Shown: one piece after another, positions 1 through 8,580 of the stretch | Layout of the letters: each line of letters opens with the position of its first letter | Position numbering within the stretch: position 1 is the first letter of the stretch | Source: a candidate division KSB3 bacterium | Lineage (GTDB): Bacteria; Moduliflexota; Moduliflexia; Moduliflexales; Moduliflexaceae | Reading direction: 5' to 3' | NCBI GenBank assembly: GCA_002748425.1 | Contig: PDSJ01000010.1 | Span: forward strand, 1-64,000 | Length of the DNA stretch: 64,000 nt | Program-made: the position numbers and the translations under genes | Notes under the pieces: generated by a model | Databases searched by the model: none | Seen by the model: only the letters and a program-made list of their open reading frames with translations | Told to the model about the DNA's origin: nothing

Positions 1-276
1 TTATAGTATTTAGGGGACAAAACATTTTTTCAGGTACTGACCTTAACTATGGGAAAAAGAAATCTGTCAAACTTTTCTTTTTAAGTGCTTCTCATTGCAG
101 GCCTGACAGCGGGCGACTGGACGCCCGGGTGCACAAGCGATGAAACACATACAAGTATTTAAAAATTTTCATATTTTACAATACAAACTTTTTACACATC
201 ATAGCTGATATTCGCTTATACACAGGAAATCCTTTAACGACTCTCTGTTATAAATTGAAAATTTTTAATTTTAAGC
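1..276. other. gene-free left edge
   Basis: I see no convincing coding frame here. The stretch is AT-rich with stops in all frames and no RNA gene signature. It is the upstream flank of the sugar-uptake operon promoter and may hold the tail of a transcription unit outside the window. Confidence 0.5.
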
Positions 277-305
277 TTGACAAGCCATTGTGGAAATCTT
301 AATAT
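277..305 (+). promoter_or_regulatory. sigma-70 type promoter of the sugar ABC operon
   Basis: TTGACA at 277-282 and TAATAT at 300-305 are separated by exactly 17 bp. The first gene begins at 569, so the leader would be about 250 nt. The leader has no convincing gene; a short 65-codon frame at 277-474 overlaps the promoter itself and has no family resemblance. A small inverted repeat GGTTT-gag-AAACC lies at about 431-443 and could be an operator, but that is speculation. Confidence 0.6.
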
Positions 306-568
306 TTCCTCTGGCATGACAGCATGGCGTAAGATAGATCAAGGTCTTTCTTTTCAAAGGAGGGATGCCTCTCGGAAACATTTACAGCAGTATCTGGCAG
401 ATCGTCCAGAAAGATTGAGCTGCCGAACTGGTTTGAGAAACCGAAGCACACAGGGAAGCGACACAAATTCTTAGTGTTGTATCAGGCAAAAACATCATCG
501 TGAACGAGTTGTATTCATGCGTGGTTCAAAGAATCTGCTCAATAGCGTGCAAAACAGGGAGTAGACTT

Positions 569-1846
569 ATGAAAATTTTCGTGACAATCATTGCAGCCTT
601 ATGTATAAGTATAATTTTCATACCAGTTGTGTGCAGAGATACAGCTGCCGGGGAACTTTCAGGAGAATTGACGATTGTCAACTGGCTCGGTGGGTCAGAA
701 TACGATCTTGTCATTGAACTGGAAGAGCATTTCAAGGAGCTGTACCCCGGCGTGAGTGTGAAAGACATCAACCTCACAGGCTCGGCCGACGCACGTCCTT
801 TATTAAAATCGATGTTACTCGGCGGCCAGATTCCGGATCTTCTGATTAGCGCCTGGCCGTCGTTTGATAAGGAGTTGCAGCAAGCGGGCATCCTTGCCCC
901 GCTTAACGATGCCTGGGAAAAATACAATTGGGACAAGGCGCTGAATGCAAGCTGGAAAGAATTAGGATCGATTGACGGCAAGGTGTACGGCATCTATTTT
1001 CTGGCGGACAACCGCAGTGGTCTCTGGTATCGTAGTCAAGACTTCACGGCTCTGAAAACCCCTCTCCCGACGTCATGGGATACATTCAAAACCCTTGCCC
1101 ATGCCTACAAGGACGCCGGCAAGATCCCGATCACGGTGGGAGCCGACAGTTGGGCCCATACGGAGTATTTTGAGAATTTGCTCCTGCGCGTCGGCGGTCC
1201 TGAAATATTTATGAAATTGGCCCGGCATGAAATTCCCTGGACAGATCCGGTGGTGGTCAAGTCGCTGACATACTGGAAAGAGCTTCTGGACGAAGGGCTG
1301 TTTGCTGACGGCGCAACAATGCTGGGAACTGCCTGGGATGTCGCGTTCAAGCAAGTCATGCAAAATAGCGCCGGGATGAATTTGATCGGAAGCTGGGTTC
1401 ATGGTATGGCGCAGCAAGAGTTTGCGTTTACGCCTGTCAAAGATTACGATTTCTTCCAGTTTCCCACAATCGATCCCAGCGTTCCGGCGAACTATATGCA
1501 AATTTCCGCTAAAAACTGGCTGGTATGCAGCGGCGGGAAAAATACGCAGGCTGCCTTGGCATTCCTGAACTTCGTGCTTTCAGAGGAGGCGGGATCGATT
1601 ATCGCAAAATATGGTGGGGTTTCTCCAAACAGCCTTGTTTCAGCGGATGTGTATGATCCTATCGGCAAAAAAACTGCAACGATGTTTGCAGAAAATGGCG
1701 TCGTCTTCGTACTTGACGATCTTCTCCCAACGGAAGTCAGCAGCGAATACCGCGTCCAGTTGCAGCGCTTCCTGAATGATCCTTCTGAGGAACAAATTCA
1801 AAAAACTCTGGAAGCCATTGAAGCCAAGGCCAAAGCCGTTTATTAA
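569..1846 (+). CDS. sugar ABC transporter substrate-binding protein (family 1)
   Basis: A periplasmic binding protein of the extracellular solute-binding family 1 (MalE/UgpB-like), expected to capture a sugar or oligosaccharide and deliver it to the two permeases encoded downstream. About 425 residues, usual for the family. The start at 569 is chosen over an in-frame codon at 500 because AGGGAG lies 7 nt upstream and because the protein then begins MKIFVTIIAAL, a normal signal peptide. The hydrophobic run ends in PVVC, which is not a proper lipobox, so I call it soluble periplasmic. Many aromatic residues (for example in WDVAFKQVM and NWLVCSGG) fit a sugar-binding cleft. The substrate is not determinable from sequence. 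Confidence 0.9.
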   Translation: MKIFVTIIAALCISIIFIPVVCRDTAAGELSGELTIVNWLGGSEYDLVIELEEHFKELYPGVSVKDINLTGSADARPLLKSMLLGGQIPDLLISAWPSFDKELQQAGILAPLNDAWEKYNWDKALNASWKELGSIDGKVYGIYFLADNRSGLWYRSQDFTALKTPLPTSWDTFKTLAHAYKDAGKIPITVGADSWAHTEYFENLLLRVGGPEIFMKLARHEIPWTDPVVVKSLTYWKELLDEGLFADGATMLGTAWDVAFKQVMQNSAGMNLIGSWVHGMAQQEFAFTPVKDYDFFQFPTIDPSVPANYMQISAKNWLVCSGGKNTQAALAFLNFVLSEEAGSIIAKYGGVSPNSLVSADVYDPIGKKTATMFAENGVVFVLDDLLPTEVSSEYRVQLQRFLNDPSEEQIQKTLEAIEAKAKAVY

Positions 1847-1852
1847 TCGCAT

Positions 1853-1880
1853 GGGCCGTTCGACCTGCGTCGAACGGCCC
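1853..1880 (+). other. intercistronic stem-loop between binding protein and permease
   Basis: A perfect 12-bp inverted repeat (GGGCCGTTCGAC, CTGC loop, GTCGAACGGCCC) starts six bases after the binding-protein stop codon. No T-tract follows, so it is unlikely to terminate fully. By analogy with malE-malF of enteric bacteria it probably protects the upstream message from 3' exonucleases, which would give more binding protein than permease. That role is inference. Confidence 0.75.
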
Positions 1881-1912
1881 GGAACTCATCATGCTATCAC
1901 ACGTGAGGAAAG

Positions 1913-2797
1913 ATGATGAAGGCACAATCCTCTTCAAAAATTGATTGGATCGCGTATGCCTTTCTGACTCCTGCCATTCTCCTGTTTGGAATTGCAGTCG
2001 TATACCCGGTGATCCAAAACGTTGCGATCAGTTTTTATTCATGGGGCGGATTTGGCCCGATGAAACTCGTGGGAATGCAGAACTATATCCAGCTCTTCCA
2101 CGATCCCAACTTCATCAACTCGCTGAAGCTTTCAATCATCTGGACACTTGCCACCACAGTTTTCACAGTGGCGCTGGGCTTATTCATCGCGGTGCTGTGC
2201 GGCTTGACAGACAGGAATACGACGGTATTCAGGACGATCATATTTGCTCCAATGAGCATTTCGGCAGTAGCGGGCGGCATGATTTGGTCGGCCATGTTTC
2301 AACCGGATTTTGGTTTTGTGAATGCGGCGCTGAAGGGGAGCGGCTTGGGGTTTCTCGCCAGACCGTGGCTGGGAAGTCCTGGATTTGCCATGATATGCGT
2401 GATCGTGGCCTATGTATGGAGCCAGACAGGGTTTTCGATGGTCATCCTGTACGGGGCCATCAGAGCTGTTCCGGCTGTCCTCTACGAAGCAAGCTATATC
2501 GATGGGGCAAATAGTTGGCAGCTTGTTCGATGGGTCTTGCTGCCAATGGTTTCGACCGCGCTCAAGTTTGCGATTTTTATGACGCTGCTCTCCAGCCTGA
2601 AAGTCTTTGATCTCATCTTTGCGATGACTCAGGGCGGACCGATGAGAAGTACCGAAATTATCGGGTATTTCATGTACACAGAGTCGTTTAAACATTTTAA
2701 ACTCGGCTATGGTGCTGCCAGCGTCGTGATTCTGTTTCTCTTCGTCTATCTGATCGCGTTACCAATTCTGCGGGAACAATCAGAGGAAAAGCTATGA
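1913..2797 (+). CDS. sugar ABC transporter permease, MalF/UgpA type
   Basis: Inner-membrane permease of the carbohydrate uptake (CUT1) class, 294 residues, about six membrane spans. The cytoplasmic EAA loop that docks on the ATPase is visible near residues 190-210 (LYEASYIDGANSWQLVRWV, followed by LLPM). GAGGAAAG precedes the tandem ATGs at 1913 and 1916, and either could be used. It lies 66 bp after the binding protein and overlaps the next permease gene by the ATGA arrangement, so the two permeases are translationally coupled and presumably form a heterodimer. Confidence 0.92.
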   Translation: MMKAQSSSKIDWIAYAFLTPAILLFGIAVVYPVIQNVAISFYSWGGFGPMKLVGMQNYIQLFHDPNFINSLKLSIIWTLATTVFTVALGLFIAVLCGLTDRNTTVFRTIIFAPMSISAVAGGMIWSAMFQPDFGFVNAALKGSGLGFLARPWLGSPGFAMICVIVAYVWSQTGFSMVILYGAIRAVPAVLYEASYIDGANSWQLVRWVLLPMVSTALKFAIFMTLLSSLKVFDLIFAMTQGGPMRSTEIIGYFMYTESFKHFKLGYGAASVVILFLFVYLIALPILREQSEEKL

Positions 2798-3606
2798 AAA
2801 AAGTGCGATGGCCCTATCCTGTTCTGGCAATCATTTCCGTGCTGTGGTGCATCCCGGCTTTAGGGGTGCTCATCTCGTCAATCCGTCCGATTACTGAAAT
2901 TGTCAGAGGGTGGTGGACGTTGCGGCCGTTTAGTGTGACGACGGAAAACTACAGCACGGTTTGGACGCAATATCATTTTGGAAACGCCTTCATCGTGAGC
3001 CTCCTGCTCGCCGGAGCCTCGACGCTGCTTCCACTGATCTTCAGTTCGACGGCAGCCTACGCGTTCCATTTTCTCCGCTTTCCGGGGCGAAAAATGGCTC
3101 TGCTGCTCATTACCAGCGCGTATGTCCTGCCAAATCAGGTTCTGATTATTCCCCTGCTTAAATTATGGCGGCAAACCGGACTGGCGGACAACCTCCTCAG
3201 TGTGATTATTCCTCAGGTGGGAATTGCGTTTGCCTGGTCGATTTCACTGGTCAGGACGTTTTGGCACGGTTTTCCAAATGCCCTGATTGAGGCCGCCAAA
3301 ATTGATGGGTGCAACATCGTCCGAATCTATTGGAAGATCGTGCTGCCGAACTCACTAACCCCTCTGGTCTCTATCGCAATTCTGCAGTTTCTATGGACCT
3401 GGAACGACCTTTTGTTTCCGTTGATTTTTCTGCAGAGCAATATCCCGCTGACAGTGGCCTTATCGCGAATCAGCGGAACCCACGATCCCCAGTGGGAACT
3501 GGTCAGCGCTGGAACTGTGCTTCTGACGATTGCCCCAATGATTGTCTTTATTTTCTTACAGCGATATTTTACCGAGGGATTAGCGAGAAGCGGCGTGGAA
3601 AAGTAA
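2794..3606 (+). CDS. sugar ABC transporter permease, MalG/UgpE type
   Basis: Second CUT1 permease, 270 residues, about six membrane spans. The EAA-loop signature is ALIEAAKIDGCNIVRIYWK near residues 165-185. Its ATG overlaps the stop of the preceding permease gene (ATGA). No ATP-binding subunit follows; the next gene is a regulator. The complex therefore probably borrows a shared MsiK/MalK-type ATPase encoded elsewhere, which is known for many CUT1 systems but is inferred here. Confidence 0.92.
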   Translation: MKKVRWPYPVLAIISVLWCIPALGVLISSIRPITEIVRGWWTLRPFSVTTENYSTVWTQYHFGNAFIVSLLLAGASTLLPLIFSSTAAYAFHFLRFPGRKMALLLITSAYVLPNQVLIIPLLKLWRQTGLADNLLSVIIPQVGIAFAWSISLVRTFWHGFPNALIEAAKIDGCNIVRIYWKIVLPNSLTPLVSIAILQFLWTWNDLLFPLIFLQSNIPLTVALSRISGTHDPQWELVSAGTVLLTIAPMIVFIFLQRYFTEGLARSGVEK

Positions 3607-3627
3607 ACACAGATGTCCTTTAAGAAC

Positions 3628-3641
3628 TGAAAACGCTGTTT
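3628..3641 (+). promoter_or_regulatory. possible LacI-family operator
   Basis: TGAAAACGCTGTTT lies between the permease stop and the LacI-type gene. It is a partial palindrome around a CG step and matches the first 12 positions of the CcpA-type cre pattern TGWAANCGNTNWCA. It could allow autoregulation by the adjacent regulator. Only one copy was noticed and it is not placed at the operon promoter, so confidence is low. Confidence 0.3.
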
Positions 3642-3675
3642 CTGTGAGCACGATGAGCCTGAGAGAACATATACT

Positions 3676-4665
3676 ATGGCTGTGACAATTCAACGTGTTG
3701 CTGAACGGGCTGGCGTCTCGATTGGGACGGTCTCCCGCTATCTGAATGGGGCACAGTTGCGAACACAAAACCGGATTCGCATCGAAAACGCGATCGAAGA
3801 ACTCGGCTTTAAGGCGCAAGTTGCTGTTATTGCTGTGCTTGTGCCGACTCTGACGAACCGTTTTCTCATGTCTGTGGTGACAGAACTCGATCGCGTTCTT
3901 GTCAAAGAAAATTATAGCAGTCTGATTTGTGATTTTGATGCTGACAGCCATGCGCTGCAACAACGCTTGAATTTCTTTAAAACGCGAGCGCTGAATGGCA
4001 TCATCCTTTTTCCGTCAGTATTCGCAGCAGAAAGCGTTCCCATCTTAGAAGAGTATCTTGCAGAACATATCCCGATCGTGCTGATTGATGACCGTATTCC
4101 TGATTTTGTCACTGATACGGTAGTGGTCAATAATTTCCACGCTTCCTTTCGGGCAGTCGAATATTTAATCCATCATCATCACCGGAGGATCGCCATTGTG
4201 AACGGGATGAAAGGATCGTTTGTCGCTCAAGAGCGCTTACAAGGCGCAATTAACGCGATGCAGACCTATGAGATTCCAATTGAAGAGCAATGGCTGAAAT
4301 GGGGAGATTTTAAAACCCGAGGCGGTTATGCCGCTGTCAAAGAACTGTTCCAGGCGTCAGAGCGTCCAACAGCTCTGTATACGACCAATTACAATATGAC
4401 GCTTGGAGCTGGCATTGCACTCAATGAACTTCAAATTCAGGTTCCTGATGAACTCTCCTTTGTCGGTTTCGATCATTTTACGGCACTTGATGTGATCAAA
4501 CCAGCTCTCACGCTTGTTGAACAGCCGGTGAAGATGATCGGAAAAACTGCCGGAGAACTCATTATCCGTCGAATCAGAGGCGACAACACGCACTTTCCGG
4601 AAACGATCACGCTGGAGACTCGAATGCTCATTCGAGATTCTGTCTGCGCATCTAACACAGAATAA
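3676..4665 (+). CDS. LacI-family transcriptional regulator
   Basis: DNA-binding regulator of the LacI/GalR family, 329 residues. The N-terminal helix-turn-helix is clear (VAERAGVSIGTVSRYLNG, residues 6-23), followed by a truncated hinge segment and a periplasmic-binding-protein-like effector domain from about residue 55. It lies 69 bp after the permease and 40 bp before the glycosidase, inside the operon. The likely role is local, sugar-responsive control of this uptake and hydrolysis cluster. The inducer is unknown. The hinge region seems shorter than in LacI, which may matter for dimer docking. Confidence 0.9.
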   Translation: MAVTIQRVAERAGVSIGTVSRYLNGAQLRTQNRIRIENAIEELGFKAQVAVIAVLVPTLTNRFLMSVVTELDRVLVKENYSSLICDFDADSHALQQRLNFFKTRALNGIILFPSVFAAESVPILEEYLAEHIPIVLIDDRIPDFVTDTVVVNNFHASFRAVEYLIHHHHRRIAIVNGMKGSFVAQERLQGAINAMQTYEIPIEEQWLKWGDFKTRGGYAAVKELFQASERPTALYTTNYNMTLGAGIALNELQIQVPDELSFVGFDHFTALDVIKPALTLVEQPVKMIGKTAGELIIRRIRGDNTHFPETITLETRMLIRDSVCASNTE

Positions 4666-4705
4666 ACAGGCTTCCTGTCCTGGCGCACTATGGAGGAAAT
4701 ACACT

Positions 4706-6718
4706 ATGGCCGTGAGCTTACGGTACCGCCAAATTCATTTAGATTTCCACACCAGTCCCGTGTGTGAGAATATTGGGGAACACTTCGATGCAAACAGCTT
4801 TGTGCAGCGCCTGAAAGACGGGTATGTCGATTCTGTCAATATTTTTGCAAAATGCCATCACGGGATGTCGTATTATCCAAGCAAAGTCGGCATTGTCCAT
4901 CCACATCTCAGATATGATTTACTCGGTGAACAAATCGAGGCTCTGCACCAGGCCGATATCAAATGTCCTGTCTACCTCTCGATTATGTGGGATGACTGGG
5001 CGGCTCAAGAGCACCCCGAGTGGATTATTTTTGATCGGGACGGCCATGCGTCGATCCGTCCGCCTTTGAGCGGAGAATGGGGCTGGTCGACGCTTGACGT
5101 GGGATCCGGCTACGGAGACTATCTGCTCGCCCAGGCTGAAGAAATCTGCGAAAACTATGATATTGACGGCATGTTTTTCGATATTACCTGGCCGCGCCCG
5201 AACTACTCGCCCTGGGGCATGAAACGTATGGCTGATGCAGGCGTGAATGCCAGCGACGAGAAGCAGGTTCAGGCATTTGCGACACAAGTTCTCGCCGATT
5301 TTTATGAGCGCATGACTGCCTGTGTGCGTGATAAGGCCCCTGATGCAACGATCTATTATAACGGTACAACTACGCCGAGCATGCGCTGGACGTTGCCGTA
5401 CATGACGCATCTTGAAATTGAAAGCCTCCCCACCTCCGGATTATGGGGCTATCTGCATTATCCCATGTTTGCTCGCCAGGCTCGAACTTATGGGCTGCCT
5501 TTTGTCGGGATGACCGGTCGTTTCCACAAATCATGGGCTGATTTCGGCGGCTTGAAGACCAGAGATCAGTTAGACTATGAATGTGGAGTCATCCTCGCCG
5601 CCGGCGGGGCAGTTTGTGTCGGCGATCAATTGCATCCGTCCGGAAAATTGGACGATGCGGTCTATCGTCTTACAGCGCATTCCTTCCAGCGTGTAAAGGC
5701 TCTGGAACCGTGGACAAAGGGAGCGGTTCCAACAGCAGAGCTTGCGATTCAACTGCTTGATCGGGATCGATTGTATCCTCCCTGTCCTGGACATGAGCAT
5801 GGCTATCCTTCTGCCGTCGAAGGCGCTGCGCAGATGCTGCTTGAATCAGCCATTCAGTTTGACATCGTCGATCCCGACGGAGCCATCGATCAGTATGATG
5901 TGATTATTCTGGCGGATCAAGGCAGCATTGATACGGCCCTGGCACAGAAACTACGACAGTATCTCTCACAGGGCGGACAGTTGCTCGTCAGCGGCGTTGC
6001 CGCGTTATGCAACGGAAATTTCGTCCTCGATGAGATTCCAGTGACCTATCAGCAGGCGTCTCCAACCATCCCGAGTTTTGTGCGGCCTGATCCGCTTCTT
6101 ACAAGGGGAAACGAACTGGCAGACGATTATGACTACGTCATATACAACCGCAGTCATGTCGTCAGCCCTGCAGCGGGTTCCGAAACATTCGGTATGTTGT
6201 CGCGTGCGTTGTTCAACCGCACGTACGAACATTATATCAGCCACCAGCACGCTCCGGCAGGCGAGTCGCTGAATGCTCCGTTCGCCGTCCAAAAAGGGCC
6301 GATCGCATATATCGCCTCTGAGATTTTCAGCGCCTATCGCGATCATGATTACTGGGCCTATCGCGAACTGGCGCTGGCTGTGCTGAAACGCTTGTTGCCG
6401 CATCCGCTGCTGATCGTCAACGGACCGGGCTGGGTGGAAGGCAATCTGCATCTTCAAACTGCCAATGAAGAACATCCGGCGCGTCGAATTGTCCATCTCA
6501 GTGCCTATCATCCGCGCCGGTCGATGCAGGCAATTCCCCATGCCGATCAAAGCTGGTCGACATCCGATCTGAGTATCCGCGTGCGTTTGGATAATGACAG
6601 GCCAGAACAGGCCTATCTGGCTCCTGACAAGACGAGCCTGCCACTGAAGCGGATTGACGGCTATGCTGAAATTACACTGCCTCCAATTGGAGCCCATGCG
6701 GTCATTGTGATTGAATGA
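4706..6718 (+). CDS. GHL6-like glycoside hydrolase (TIM barrel plus beta-galactosidase-type trimerisation domain)
   Basis: A 670-residue cytoplasmic protein without a signal peptide. The N-terminal half resembles the hypothetical glycosyl hydrolase 6 group, which is structurally related to alpha-fucosidases and alpha-amylases. Strand-end acidic residues stand out: the Asp in IDGMFFDITWPRP (about residue 160) and the Glu in THLEIESLP (about residue 236) are candidate nucleophile and acid. The middle (about 370-470) looks like the Rossmann-like trimerisation domain of GH42 beta-galactosidases, for example YDVIILADQGS, followed by a beta-rich C-terminus. GGAGG lies 10 nt before the ATG. Placement last in the uptake operon suggests it cleaves the imported sugar. 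Linkage specificity cannot be given. Confidence 0.7.
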   Translation: MAVSLRYRQIHLDFHTSPVCENIGEHFDANSFVQRLKDGYVDSVNIFAKCHHGMSYYPSKVGIVHPHLRYDLLGEQIEALHQADIKCPVYLSIMWDDWAAQEHPEWIIFDRDGHASIRPPLSGEWGWSTLDVGSGYGDYLLAQAEEICENYDIDGMFFDITWPRPNYSPWGMKRMADAGVNASDEKQVQAFATQVLADFYERMTACVRDKAPDATIYYNGTTTPSMRWTLPYMTHLEIESLPTSGLWGYLHYPMFARQARTYGLPFVGMTGRFHKSWADFGGLKTRDQLDYECGVILAAGGAVCVGDQLHPSGKLDDAVYRLTAHSFQRVKALEPWTKGAVPTAELAIQLLDRDRLYPPCPGHEHGYPSAVEGAAQMLLESAIQFDIVDPDGAIDQYDVIILADQGSIDTALAQKLRQYLSQGGQLLVSGVAALCNGNFVLDEIPVTYQQASPTIPSFVRPDPLLTRGNELADDYDYVIYNRSHVVSPAAGSETFGMLSRALFNRTYEHYISHQHAPAGESLNAPFAVQKGPIAYIASEIFSAYRDHDYWAYRELALAVLKRLLPHPLLIVNGPGWVEGNLHLQTANEEHPARRIVHLSAYHPRRSMQAIPHADQSWSTSDLSIRVRLDNDRPEQAYLAPDKTSLPLKRIDGYAEITLPPIGAHAVIVIE

Positions 6719-6779
6719 CAGCTTGGACATAAATACATATATTATGCGGGAACATCGGACGTAACTGCGCAGCGAGAAC

Positions 6780-6910
6780 TTACACGTCCCTGGAAGCCGA
6801 CATTTGACGCTCATGCCAGTCAATAAAGAGCTTATCGAAATATTTCGGATCTTCCAGCATTTCTCGTGTAATCGGGAACGGCTCGGTCTGATCCATATAA
6901 TTTAACGCTG
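6780..6910 (-). other. probable true C-terminus of the ClpX-like ATPase in the +1 frame
   Basis: In the frame one base ahead of the ATPase gene, the sequence reads NYMDQTEPFPITREMLED and then KYFDKLFIDWHERQMSASRD before a TAA. It has the composition of a real protein end and no start of its own with a ribosome site. The in-frame tail (SDRAVPDYTRNAGRSEIF) looks random. A single-base insertion around GTTAAATTATATGG, or a genuine +1 shift, would join the two. Confidence 0.5.
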
Positions 6911-8268
6911 ATATCGACAAAAGGCGAGCGTTCGAGCATCTTGAGCAAAAGATCCTTTGGGCGCTCACACAGCTCCCGCGAGACATTCAGCTGTGTAAAA
7001 TTCGATCCAGGCAGTTCAAACTGAAAATCCGTGAGAATACTTTCCCATACGCTGACCAGGGCTCTCGCTCCTGTCTTGCTGTTTTCCGAAATTTCTGCCA
7101 CATAGGCAATCGCATCGTCCTGAATGCAAAGCGTAATGCCAAACAGTTCGAATTCCATGATATACTGGCTTAAAATTGAGTCTTCAGTGTCGGTCATGAT
7201 GCGGATCAAATCATTTTTCGAAAGCAGATTGGCAAAAGTTCTGATTGGAACGCGGCCGATCAATTCCGGGAGCAGACCGAAACGGATATAATCTTCTGTC
7301 CCGGCTTCTTTAAAATAATTTTTAAATTTTTCTTTTTCCCTCCCCGCATCCGCCTGTGATGAATCAAAGCCTCTGATCACAATACTGCCGTCTTCCCGGA
7401 TGCGTCCTTTGTGCTCGATGCGTTTTTTGACAATCGACTCCAGATTCTCGATATTCCGCTCAAAGGACCCCCCCAGGATAAACAGAATATTTTCCGTGCT
7501 CATCATCTTATCCTGATTCGTCATCTGCTTCCCCCGCTGTTGCGCCATTGCCTCCCGAATTTGCGATGCCGGTGAATAGGGGTTATCAATTGGAACAAAT
7601 TTTCGTTCGATCAACTTCAGAACCGAACGCTGAAATCCCTCCCTGGAAATATCATGTCCGATTAAGGTCCCGTCTTTGGCCTTCTTGTCAATTTCATCAA
7701 TAAAAATAATTCCACCGTAGGCTGCCACAAAATTAGCCTGCTCTTCACGCGTCGGGCCTGGGGCCACATCGATCAATTCCCGCACCATGTCATCAGCGCT
7801 TTTTCCTACGTAGCCGGCTTCAGTATAATCTGTCGCATCAATAATCAAAGTCGGCACTTCCAGTAAATCACCAAGCACTTCCACACAATAGGTTTTTCCA
7901 CTTCCCGAAGGGCCGGCGATAATCGTATTTTTTTTGCGGAAGCGCTTCACTCTGGCTTCAGGGCCCCGTTCCTGTAAAAAACGAATCATGGCAAAATGAT
8001 AGCTCGCTGCAATGCAGATCCGTTTTTTGTATTCTTCCTGACCGATCACGAATTTATCCAGATGCGCTTTTATTTCTCGCGGCGTATAACGATGGAGCAG
8101 ACGTTCTGATGGCTCTCCGGCATTTCCCAGCAATCCGTCAATGGTCTCTGAAAATATTTCCTTCGCCCTGTCCTGTGCCTCAAGATAGGCCCTGCTTGCC
8201 TCATCTTCAGAACACTGATATTTCGTCATCAACTCTTCAACGGCTTTCCGAGGGACAGTCACTTGCAT
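6832..8268 (-). CDS. ClpX-like AAA+ ATPase lacking the zinc-binding domain
   Basis: AAA+ unfoldase-type ATPase, 478 residues as read. It starts without the Cys4 zinc domain of true ClpX. A coiled N-terminus is followed by the ClpX core: YKKRICIAASYHFAM, Walker A GPSGSGKT (119-126), pore motif AGYVGKSADD (151-160), Walker B IIFIDEID (187-194) and a sensor region LIGRVPIRTF. I do not see the IGF loop that docks ClpP, so a ClpP-independent role is possible. The last 21 codons look out of frame: a +1 shift near 6910 opens a more protein-like tail ending at 6780 (see the separate entry). A good minus-strand promoter lies 65-93 bp upstream. Monocistronic. Confidence 0.8.
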   Translation of the reverse strand: MQVTVPRKAVEELMTKYQCSEDEASRAYLEAQDRAKEIFSETIDGLLGNAGEPSERLLHRYTPREIKAHLDKFVIGQEEYKKRICIAASYHFAMIRFLQERGPEARVKRFRKKNTIIAGPSGSGKTYCVEVLGDLLEVPTLIIDATDYTEAGYVGKSADDMVRELIDVAPGPTREEQANFVAAYGGIIFIDEIDKKAKDGTLIGHDISREGFQRSVLKLIERKFVPIDNPYSPASQIREAMAQQRGKQMTNQDKMMSTENILFILGGSFERNIENLESIVKKRIEHKGRIREDGSIVIRGFDSSQADAGREKEKFKNYFKEAGTEDYIRFGLLPELIGRVPIRTFANLLSKNDLIRIMTDTEDSILSQYIMEFELFGITLCIQDDAIAYVAEISENSKTGARALVSVWESILTDFQFELPGSNFTQLNVSRELCERPKDLLLKMLERSPFVDISVKLYGSDRAVPDYTRNAGRSEIFR

Positions 8269-8332
8269 TTCCTTTCACCTCATTTCTATTAACACGATTC
8301 GGGATTCGCAACAGCATAGCTATCAACAGCTT

Positions 8333-8361
8333 ATGATACACGATCAATATGGATTTGTCAA
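8333..8361 (-). promoter_or_regulatory. promoter of the ClpX-like gene
   Basis: On the minus strand, TTGACA (8361-8356) and TATCAT (8338-8333) are 17 bp apart, ending 65 bp before the start codon of the ClpX-like ATPase. Confidence 0.6.
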
Positions 8362-8580
8362 CTCTCCAAGGTCTTAGAGATAGATTTCTAAAAACTTTCA
8401 TTGACTCCCACAGAGAAGATAAACACGCTAATTAATTATAGATACGAGAGTTAGATTATCTCTTTGTCAAGAACCACAGGACAGGATCGTACAGACGAAA
8501 GAAAATTTCAGCATTTTTTTCTTGAATCTTTTTCAGATTTCCTTTAAGCTTATGTTAACAGTAGTCCTCTAGTGTAATTT
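8362..8580. other. intergenic, no gene recognised
   Basis: AT-rich sequence with stops in all frames, between the ClpX-like promoter and the carbonic-anhydrase relic. Any N-terminal portion of the relic here is no longer readable. Confidence 0.5.

Noticed and set aside
277..474. A 65-codon plus-strand frame before the ABC operon
   Set aside because: Begins at the TTG of the promoter -35 box and lacks a ribosome site and protein-like composition.
569..660. Lipoprotein signal in the sugar-binding protein
   Set aside because: The Cys after the hydrophobic run follows PVV, which does not fit a lipobox.
6005..6823. A 272-codon minus-strand frame opposite the glycosidase gene
   Set aside because: Antisense to a clear gene, composition unlike a protein, no start signals.
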